34,178 nucleotides of DNA, from the NCBI GenBank assembly GCA_042219525.1, contig JBDGPU010000063.1, positions 1-34,178 of the forward strand, read 5' to 3'. This document shows positions 28,884 through 34,178 of this stretch, in pieces. Under the pieces are notes generated by a model. The model worked only from the letters and a program-made list of their open reading frames with translations, made no database searches and had not been told where the DNA came from. This DNA comes from JBDGPU01 sp042219525 (GTDB taxonomy: Archaea; Halobacteriota; Halobacteria; Halobacteriales; Haloferacaceae). Position 1 is the stretch's first letter. Each line of letters starts with the position of its first letter. Position numbers and translations under genes: made by a program.

Positions 28884-29651
28884 TCACTGGTAGGTGAGGT
28901 CGAGCTCGATCGTATCCGCGGCTTCGAGGACGACGTTCGGGAGTTCCTCCGTGAACCAGTCCCCGCTGAGTCGGTGTTTCGGCCCGGCAACGCCGACGGA
29001 GCCGCAGACGGCGTCGTCCCGCAAGATGGGGCTGGCTACCGCCCGGACCTTCTCGACGGTTTCGCCCCTGTTGGTCGCGTACCCCGCCTCGCGCACGCGT
29101 TCAAGTTCCTGTTCGAACGCCTTCCGGTCCGTGATCGTGTTGGCCGTCCGCTCGGGTAGCCCGAACTCGTCGAGGATCGCTTCGACCCGGCGCTCGGGCA
29201 ACTGTGACAGGATAGCCTTCCCGGCGGCGATGTCGTGCATCGTCGTGCGCTTCCCGACACGGCCCCGGGTCCGGACGGCTTTCTCGCCCTCGCTTTTCAT
29301 CAGGTAGACTCCCCTCCCGTGTTCTTCGATCACGATCCATGCCACCTCGCCCGTCTCGTCGGCAACCTCGTCGATGACGGGGCGAGCGGCCCCAGTCAGC
29401 TCCATGTTCTCCCGGACCGTTATCCCATTGTCGAGCGGCTTCAGACTCAAATAGTGGACCGGACCGTCCTTGACGACGTACTCCTGCGCCCGCAATGTTG
29501 CCAGGTAGGTGTGAGCGGTGCTCTCGGCGACTCCGACGGCATCGGAGACCTCCTGGACCGTCGCCCCGTCGAGCTTTTTGAGGCAGTTGATGACGTCGAA
29601 AATCGTCTCCGCCGTGGTCACCGTTCGCTCCGGCGAGTCGTTGAGTCCCAT
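28884..29651 (-). CDS. IclR-family transcriptional regulator (leftward copy)
   Basis: 255 residues, normal size. An N-terminal winged helix (about 10-75) contains TVQEVSDAVGVAESTAHTYLATLRAQEYV. A C-terminal effector-binding domain (about 90-250) follows, with WIVIEEHGRGVYLM, MHDIAAGKAILSQLPERRVE, GYATNRGETVEKVRAVASPI and CGSVGVAGPKHRL. The ATG at 29651 is chosen because GTATTTAC on the minus strand is centred 27 bases upstream; the extension to 29747 is rejected. It is a paralogue of the divergent regulator at 30429-31202. In the family these proteins control catabolic operons in response to a small aromatic or acid effector, so it probably governs part of this cluster. Confidence 0.94.
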   Translation of the reverse strand: MGLNDSPERTVTTAETIFDVINCLKKLDGATVQEVSDAVGVAESTAHTYLATLRAQEYVVKDGPVHYLSLKPLDNGITVRENMELTGAARPVIDEVADETGEVAWIVIEEHGRGVYLMKSEGEKAVRTRGRVGKRTTMHDIAAGKAILSQLPERRVEAILDEFGLPERTANTITDRKAFEQELERVREAGYATNRGETVEKVRAVASPILRDDAVCGSVGVAGPKHRLSGDWFTEELPNVVLEAADTIELDLTYQ

Positions 29652-29673
29652 GTAAAACCCGTCGCGAGCGGTT

Positions 29674-29681
29674 CGTAAATA
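29674..29681 (-). promoter_or_regulatory. TATA-like box of the leftward IclR gene
   Basis: GTATTTAC on the minus strand, centred 27 bases upstream of the ATG at 29651. Confidence 0.55.
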
Positions 29682-30026
29682 CGTTCGCGTTTGTTCACTT
29701 AGCCACTCATTTAATTCCGTTCGCTTCGGTATTTGTAGTACTCGCATGTCGTGATAGCGTCCGCTTTCCGGCCGTTCAGCCAGGAGCCGGACCCTCCTCG
29801 GCAGGAGACCTATCGTGCGCCGATCGCCCGCGATTACCTCGATTCGACATCGCGGGGTCCCGATAGGAGAGAATCCCCGGCGCTGGTGTCAGAATGGCTC
29901 CGAGGGCGGTGGCCCATCGATGCACTGCGTAGCGACATCAATCCACGCACAATGATTCGGTATTTACAGAGGAGAAAGCGGCCGCGAGAACGGACACGAC
30001 GCGAGGACCACCGGAACCGTTCGGAA

Positions 30027-30046
30027 TTACATATATATGTCTGTAA
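30027..30046. promoter_or_regulatory. Candidate regulator site, copy 1
   Basis: TTACATATATATGTCTGTAA has inverted TTACA/TGTAA arms separated by 10 bases. It matches copy 2 (30250-30269) at 16 of 20 positions and also contains the 12-bp palindrome ACATATATATGT. Confidence 0.55.
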
Positions 30047-30249
30047 GAACGTGGTGGGTAGCCGGTATGGATAGCCGACCGTGGGAGTTCGATCGTATCT
30101 CGTCCCCAGTTCGACGTGACGCGTCGACGGGCCTGTCGTCTCTCAGCGTCCTGATGCCATCGTGAACCGACTGGAGAGTCGGCTTCGGCATCTGTATAGC
30201 GACCGCGAGGACGACCTGAAGGTCGTGAACCCACTGAAAGCCAGAGTCA

Positions 30250-30269
30250 TTACATTGATATGGTTGTAA
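30250..30269. promoter_or_regulatory. Candidate regulator site, copy 2
   Basis: TTACATTGATATGGTTGTAA has the same arms and the same 10-base spacing as copy 1. The dyad extends by one base pair (ATTACA...TGTAAT). It lies about 55 bases before the TATA-like box of the rightward IclR gene. Confidence 0.55.
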
Positions 30270-30324
30270 TCCCATTCTCGTCCCATCCCTCGATGCCAGT
30301 GTCCAGGTATTTCGGATGGTAGCC

Positions 30325-30332
30325 GCTATTTT
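30325..30332 (+). promoter_or_regulatory. TATA-like box of the rightward IclR gene
   Basis: GCTATTTT would start transcription near 30356. That is at the in-frame GTG at 30357, or 72 bases before the preferred ATG at 30429. Confidence 0.4.
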
Positions 30333-30428
30333 GCGTCGTGACCAGCGTTTCAGGACGTGAGTACCATCGAAATGACGGGGGATTTCCGAGAAAGCGGGAT
30401 TGAAGGCCTTCGAGCCGGGAGAACGGAT

Positions 30429-31202
30429 ATGAACAAAGACGTCAAATCGGTCGCGAAAACGTCGGAGACGACGTTCGAGGTCGTCGACGCCCTCCGCGAC
30501 CTCGACGGAGGCACAATAGAGGAACTATCCGAATATCTCGGGTTCGCGGAGAGCACGGTTCATCGACATCTGGCCACGTTACAGAAACACGAGTACGCCG
30601 TGCGCGACGGCGAGGAGTATCACGTCGCGCTCGGGTTTCTCACCGTTGGTGAGCACGCGCGGCGACGAACGACCGCGTATCCGATGATCAAGGAGAAGGT
30701 GGACACGCTCGCGACCGAAACCGGCGAGCGCGCGCAGTTCATCGTCGAGGAACACGGCCAGCGCGTCTATCTGTACACGAACGTCGGCGAGAGCGCGGTC
30801 CAGACCGGGGCGACCACCGGGAAGCGGGGCGAACTCTACACCAGCGCGGCCGGCAAGGCGGTCCTTGCGAACCTCGATGCCGACCGGGTCGACGAGATTC
30901 TCGAGGAACGCGGTCTCTCCACCGGTGAGTCGAAGGGGGTCAGCTCGCGGGCGGAACTGGACGAGGAGCTGGCCCGCATTCGGGACCGCGGCTACGCGTT
31001 CAACCGACAGGAGACGACGGAGGGCGTTCACGCGGTCGGCGCCGCCGTAACCGAGGCGAACGACGACGTCGTCGGCGCGCTGAGCATCGCCGGTCCCGCA
31101 AACCGGGTCAAGGGCGAACGCTTCACTGATACGCTGCCGGAGCGGATCCTCGGTGCGACCAACGAGCTCGAACTGCACATCGCTCACTCCGTCCAGGGCT
31201 GA
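30429..31202 (+). CDS. IclR-family transcriptional regulator (rightward copy)
   Basis: 257 residues. The winged helix (about 10-75) has TIEELSEYLGFAESTVHRHLATLQKHEYAV. The effector domain has QFIVEEHGQRVYLYTNVGE, GELYTSAAGKAVLANLDADRVDEIL, GYAFNRQETTEGVHAVGAAV and GALSIAGPANRVKGERF. The frame continues upstream to a GTG at 30357 that sits at leaderless distance from a TATA-like box. However, codons 30357-30428 have low third-position GC, and the paralogue at 28884-29651 aligns from this ATG, so 30429 is preferred; the GTG remains possible. It heads the rightward half of the cluster (MFS transporter, CoA-transferase) and probably regulates it and itself. Confidence 0.92.
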   Translation: MNKDVKSVAKTSETTFEVVDALRDLDGGTIEELSEYLGFAESTVHRHLATLQKHEYAVRDGEEYHVALGFLTVGEHARRRTTAYPMIKEKVDTLATETGERAQFIVEEHGQRVYLYTNVGESAVQTGATTGKRGELYTSAAGKAVLANLDADRVDEILEERGLSTGESKGVSSRAELDEELARIRDRGYAFNRQETTEGVHAVGAAVTEANDDVVGALSIAGPANRVKGERFTDTLPERILGATNELELHIAHSVQG

Positions 31203-31270
31203 CCCCGGCGACGACGCGGGTCCGACCGCCTCTCGCTGTCGGAACCGTCGCCGGATACCGTCACTCGTTG

Positions 31271-31278
31271 ACTTTTTC
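31271..31278 (+). promoter_or_regulatory. TATA-like box of the MFS gene
   Basis: ACTTTTTC is centred about 30 bases upstream of the ATG at 31305, in the 102-base gap after the IclR gene. Confidence 0.4.
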
Positions 31279-31304
31279 ACGGGTCGTCGGCGTATCTCGG
31301 ATCA

Positions 31305-32618
31305 ATGGACGCCAACGACCGCGGATTGGTGCAGTTCACGGCGTTAGCGCACGCGCTGTTTCACACCTACGAGCTGTCCATTCCGCTGTTCGTCGGGCTC
31401 TGGATGGCCGAGTTCGGCGTCTCGGCCGCGGTCATCGGCGCCGTCGTCGGCGCCGGGTACGGTCTCGTCGGAATCGGCGCGCTCCCGAGCGGCATCCTGG
31501 CGGACCGGCTGGCCTCACGGCGGCTGATCTTGCTCTCGGTCGTGGGAATGGGCGTCGGCTTCCTGCTCGTCAGCCTGGCCCGGGGCGTGGTGACGCTCGG
31601 CGTCGCCGTCGTCGTCTGGGGCGCCTTCGCGAGCCTCTATCACCCCTGTGGGCTCTCGTTGATCAGCCGGTCAGCGGACGCCCGGGGCACCGTCTTTGCT
31701 TATCACGGCGCCGGCGGCAACGTCGGGACGGACGCGGGCCCGCTCGTTACCGCACTGCTCCTGCTCGCCGTCGAGTGGCGAGTCGCCGTCGCACTCCTGG
31801 CGCTGCCCGCGTTCGCCGCCGCCCTGATCGGATCCCGGATCCAGTTCGAATCGGTGACCGCCGAGGACGTCGGCGAGGTGGCCGACGAGGATGTCGGCGA
31901 GCCCGCCAGCGCGAGCGACGAGGGACCCTCGAACGGCGAACGCAACGACACCTCGCCGAAGGGATCCGAGGGAACGCTCCTCGACGACGTGCGTCGGACT
32001 GTCGCAGACACCCGCTCGCTGTTCGGACTCGGATTCTCCGTGGCGTTCGTCGCCGTCCTGCTATACGGGACGTACTATCGGGGACTGCTGACGTTCCTCC
32101 CCGACGTGCTCGCGGGGTCGACGGCGCTCGCCCCGATCGAGGTGCTGGGCCGCGAGGTCAACCCGTCCCAGTACGTTTACTCGGCACTCCTTACGGTCGG
32201 CATTGGCGGGCAGTACGCCGGGGGGAGACTGACGGACCGGCTCCCGAGTACGACCGCGTTCACCGGATCCCTTATAGTGCTGGTCGCGTTGGCGCTGCTG
32301 TTCCCTGTCGCCTCCTCGGCTGGCGTCGTCCCGCTCGTTGCCGTCAGCCTCGCGCTCGGCTTCTTCGTCTACGGCACGGCCCCGATCTACCAGGTCGTCA
32401 TCGCGGAGCAGGCGGCCGACGACGTCCACGGGCTCTCGTACGGCTACACGTACCTCGCGATGTTCGGCATCGGGGCGCTCGGGGCGTCGATGGCGGGCGC
32501 CGCCCTGACCTACGCGACGAGCGCGACGCTGTTCGTCGCGCTCGCGACCATCGCCGCCGCTGGCGTCGGCTGCGCGGTCCTGCTCAGGCGGCTCTCCAGC
32601 GGGCGCTCCTCCGACTGA
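31305..32618 (+). CDS. Major facilitator superfamily transporter
   Basis: 437 residues with about 12 hydrophobic segments in two halves joined by an acidic cytoplasmic loop (roughly 180-225, rich in Asp/Glu/Ser). The A-like loop between helices 2 and 3 reads GILADRLASRRLI, and ASLYHPCGLSLISRSADARGT recalls the fosmidomycin-resistance-like branch of MFS. The equivalent loop in the second half is GGRLTDRLPSTTA. The direction and substrate are not determinable. Its place between an IclR regulator and a CoA-transferase suggests export or uptake of a substrate or intermediate of this pathway, for instance an organic acid. The 61-base gap to the next gene contains that gene's own TATA-like box. Confidence 0.92.
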   Translation: MDANDRGLVQFTALAHALFHTYELSIPLFVGLWMAEFGVSAAVIGAVVGAGYGLVGIGALPSGILADRLASRRLILLSVVGMGVGFLLVSLARGVVTLGVAVVVWGAFASLYHPCGLSLISRSADARGTVFAYHGAGGNVGTDAGPLVTALLLLAVEWRVAVALLALPAFAAALIGSRIQFESVTAEDVGEVADEDVGEPASASDEGPSNGERNDTSPKGSEGTLLDDVRRTVADTRSLFGLGFSVAFVAVLLYGTYYRGLLTFLPDVLAGSTALAPIEVLGREVNPSQYVYSALLTVGIGGQYAGGRLTDRLPSTTAFTGSLIVLVALALLFPVASSAGVVPLVAVSLALGFFVYGTAPIYQVVIAEQAADDVHGLSYGYTYLAMFGIGALGASMAGAALTYATSATLFVALATIAAAGVGCAVLLRRLSSGRSSD

Positions 32619-32654
32619 CCGACGGCGACCGGCAACGCACCGGGATCACCAGTA

Positions 32655-32663
32655 GATTTATTT
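32655..32663 (+). promoter_or_regulatory. TATA-like box of the CoA-transferase gene
   Basis: GATTTATTT is centred 21 bases before the first ATG (32680) and 27 before the second (32686), so translation may in fact start at 32686. Confidence 0.5.
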
Positions 32664-32679
32664 CCACTTCAACGAACGA

Positions 32680-33969
32680 ATGAGTATGATTCGCACTGAG
32701 CGGGACGACCAGCGACTGTTAGAAGAGATTACCGTCGTCGACCTCACGACGTTCGTCACGGGTGGGTTCGCGACGACGATGCTCGCCAACCAGGGCGCCG
32801 AGGTCATCAAAGTCGAGCGACCCGGCGTCGGCGACGATAGCCGATACTCGGGGCCGCCGTTCGTCGACGTCGAGGACTACGAGGGCCCCGGCCGTCCCGC
32901 GGCGGAGCAGGGCGAATCCCCGTACTTCTGGACGGTCAACTACGGAAAGCGGAGCATCGAACTGAACCTCAAGGCGGAGGAGGGACTCGAGGCACTCTAC
33001 GACCTCATCAGCGAGGCCGACGTCGTCGTCGAGAACTTCCGACCCGGCACCGCCGAGCGCCTCGACGTCGATTACGAGAGCGTGCAGGAGTACAACGAGA
33101 ACGTCGTCTACTGCTCCATCTCCGCGTTCGGCGAAACCGGTCCGTGGAGCGACCGGCCCGGCTACGACCTGCTCGTGCAGGGGATGAGCGGGATCATGAG
33201 CGTGACGGGGCACCCGGACAAGCCGCCGTCCAAGGTCGGCCTCCCGCAGACGGACCTCATCACCGCGATGTGGGCGGCCTTCGGCATCGTCAACGCGCTG
33301 TACCACCGCGAGCGCACGGGCGAGGGCGAGCGCGTCGAGCTCGGCATGCTGGACTCCGCCATTCCGTGGCTCACGAAGCAGGCCGGGAAGTCGTTCGTCG
33401 GCGAGGAGCCCGAGCGAATGGGGACGAAAGATCCCGTACTCGCGCCGTACCAGACGTACCCGACGAAGGACGGCCACCTCAACGTCGCCTGCGGCAACCA
33501 GAAGCTCTGGGAGGGATTCTGTGACGCCGTCGGCCGCTCGGACCTGAAGGACGACGAGCGCTTCGCGACCAACGCCGACCGTGTAAACCACATGGACGAG
33601 CTCGAGGCGGAGCTCTCCGAGGTTCTCCAGCAACGCACGACCGACGAGTGGGTCGAGGACCTGGCCGAGGACAAGGGTCTCCCCGTCGGCCCAGTGTTCG
33701 ACGTCGACGAGGCACTTAACAACGAGCAGGTAGAGGCCCGCGGCGTCGTGCAGCACGTCGAGCACCCCGCCGCCGGCGAGATTCCCGTCCTGGAGCACCC
33801 GCTCAACTACGACGAGGCGTCGTCCGGCTTCGAGGACGCCCCGCCCCTGCTCGGGGAGGACACCGTCGACGTGCTGCGTGCGCTGAACTACGCCGAGGAA
33901 CGGATCGACCGGATGCAGGAGGAAGGTGTGATCCCATCGACCGAGGGCGTCACTGCCGACGCTGATTAA
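32680..33969 (+). CDS. CaiB/BaiF-type (class III) CoA-transferase
   Basis: 429 residues, full length. The family start is VVDLTTFVTGGFATTMLANQGAEVIKVERP. It is followed by NYGKRSIELNLKAEEG, DVVVENFRPGTAERL, ISAFGETGPWSDRPGYDLLVQGMSGIM and VGLPQTDLITAMWAAFG. The catalytic Asp is expected at Asp192 in the last of these. The C-terminal half has LDSAIPWLTKQAGK and PVGPVFDVDEALNNEQVEARGVVQHVEHP. Class III enzymes move CoA between carboxylic acids (for example carnitine/crotonobetaine, formate/oxalate, succinate donors), so this probably activates the pathway acid. No acyl-CoA dehydrogenase or hydratase gene lies beside it within the window. Two ATGs are possible (32680, 32686). Confidence 0.95.
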   Translation: MSMIRTERDDQRLLEEITVVDLTTFVTGGFATTMLANQGAEVIKVERPGVGDDSRYSGPPFVDVEDYEGPGRPAAEQGESPYFWTVNYGKRSIELNLKAEEGLEALYDLISEADVVVENFRPGTAERLDVDYESVQEYNENVVYCSISAFGETGPWSDRPGYDLLVQGMSGIMSVTGHPDKPPSKVGLPQTDLITAMWAAFGIVNALYHRERTGEGERVELGMLDSAIPWLTKQAGKSFVGEEPERMGTKDPVLAPYQTYPTKDGHLNVACGNQKLWEGFCDAVGRSDLKDDERFATNADRVNHMDELEAELSEVLQQRTTDEWVEDLAEDKGLPVGPVFDVDEALNNEQVEARGVVQHVEHPAAGEIPVLEHPLNYDEASSGFEDAPPLLGEDTVDVLRALNYAEERIDRMQEEGVIPSTEGVTADAD

Positions 33970-34178
33970 AAGAACCCGGTAACTACGGCGTGAACTGTTC
34001 GTCTTCTCCGGTTGCGCGTTCGTTTTGGCTGGCGAGACCAGTTAGTATGCACAGAGAGCCGCTGTCGCTGAGGCGGTCACTCCCTTCGTGGATTTTTCGA
34101 TTATCATCGCTGCTGTAACCACGCAGCATGCCCAGAAAGCCCCAGCCGCTGACCGGTCGCGCTGCTCGCTGCGCTCCT
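33970..34178. repeat. Right-end intergenic region with inverted flanking repeat
   Basis: No gene is visible. 34118-34178 is the inverted counterpart of 100-160 (61 bases, few mismatches), in the order GTGGT-type end, GCATGCCCAGAAAGCCCCAGC core, then GCTGCTCGCTGCGCTCCT. Weaker similarity to the left units continues inward to about 34064 (CAGCGACAGCGG, CGCTGAGGCGGTCACTC). The repeat runs to the window edge and may continue. Confidence 0.8.

Larger units (their letters stand above)
29652..30428. other. Intergenic region between divergent IclR genes
   Basis: 777 bases without a convincing gene; open frames here are basic and unlike haloarchaeal proteins. It contains two copies of a 20-bp dyad (annotated separately), the TATA box of the leftward IclR gene, and ACGACCTGAAGGTCGT, a 7-bp-arm palindrome at 30211-30226. 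A TATA-like GCTATTTT at 30325-30332 probably starts the rightward IclR transcript, giving it a leader of about 72 bases. The length is unusual for a window otherwise packed with genes. Confidence 0.6.

Noticed and set aside
30067..30165. Possible 32-codon gene behind a TATATATG box
   Set aside because: The spacing fits a leaderless start, but the translation is not haloarchaeal in composition and the TATATATG lies inside the dyad that is better explained as an operator.
29938..30234. 98-codon open frame on the minus strand between the IclR genes
   Set aside because: Arg/Ser/Pro-rich, not acidic, crosses the candidate operator and has no promoter.
30128..30270. Open stretch ending VVNPLKARVITLIWL, possible transposase or integrase remnant
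   Set aside because: Too short and without any conserved catalytic segment; no second fragment or terminal repeats were found.
31268..32683. 471-codon open frame overlapping the MFS gene
   Set aside because: Arg-rich off-frame translation of the transporter gene.
1..34178. tRNA or rRNA genes
   Set aside because: No cloverleaf with a GTTCGA-type T-arm and matching acceptor stem, and no rRNA-like sequence, was found in the gaps.

Overview
The window reads as chromosomal DNA of a haloarchaeon (class Halobacteria). The coding DNA is GC-rich, with long spurious open frames opposite most genes. The proteins are strongly acidic (Asp/Glu-rich). Many starts have a TATA-like box centred 26-30 bases upstream and therefore look leaderless. 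Several genes are archaeal or haloarchaeal in type: a two-subunit pyruvate:ferredoxin oxidoreductase, a Y-family polymerase with PCNA-binding motifs, haloarchaeal-style sensor proteins and BCCT transport. Genus and species cannot be read from it.

Left part (1-19.1 kb) is mostly core genome. After a repeat cluster at 1-361 come, leftward: a Y-family DNA polymerase, a small membrane protein, an Lrp/AsnC regulator, porB-porA, a large REC-GAF-LOV-PAS-PAS signalling protein, chorismate synthase (aroC) and a lipoprotein HtrA-type protease. Next are an unknown acidic protein and an Hsp20 (rightward), then a Rieske protein, a double PNPOx-fold flavoprotein and a PAS histidine kinase (leftward). Isoleucyl-tRNA synthetase, a GNAT acetyltransferase and a two-CBS protein (rightward) close this part.

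A noncoding stretch (19123-19628) with a 240-base core of about 29% GC separates this from the right part (19.6-34.0 kb), which looks like an accessory catabolic cluster. Leftward it encodes an M19-dipeptidase-like protein lacking several metal ligands, an aldehyde dehydrogenase, a divergent Ldh2/malate-dehydrogenase-like protein, an unrecognised 573-residue protein translationally coupled to it, a UspA protein, a BCCT (betaine/carnitine/choline) transporter, an ornithine-cyclodeaminase/mu-crystallin-family dehydrogenase and an IclR regulator. Rightward it encodes a second IclR regulator, an MFS transporter and a CaiB/BaiF-type CoA-transferase. The two IclR genes diverge from a 777-base noncoding region that holds two copies of a 20-bp dyad, TTACATNNATATGNNTGTAA, a good operator candidate. 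The cluster is best read as uptake and breakdown of a quaternary-amine or related compatible solute. The substrate is not determinable here, and the coupled pair at 22657-25328 is the most likely undescribed biochemistry.

The two ends of the window carry near-identical 61-bp sequences in inverted orientation (100-160 and 34118-34178), part of a repeat family that also forms an ~80-bp-period array next to the polymerase gene. Other notable items are a complete blue-light LOV photosensor signature, a 22-bp and a 19-bp tandem repeat, and a perfect palindrome in the Hsp20 promoter region.
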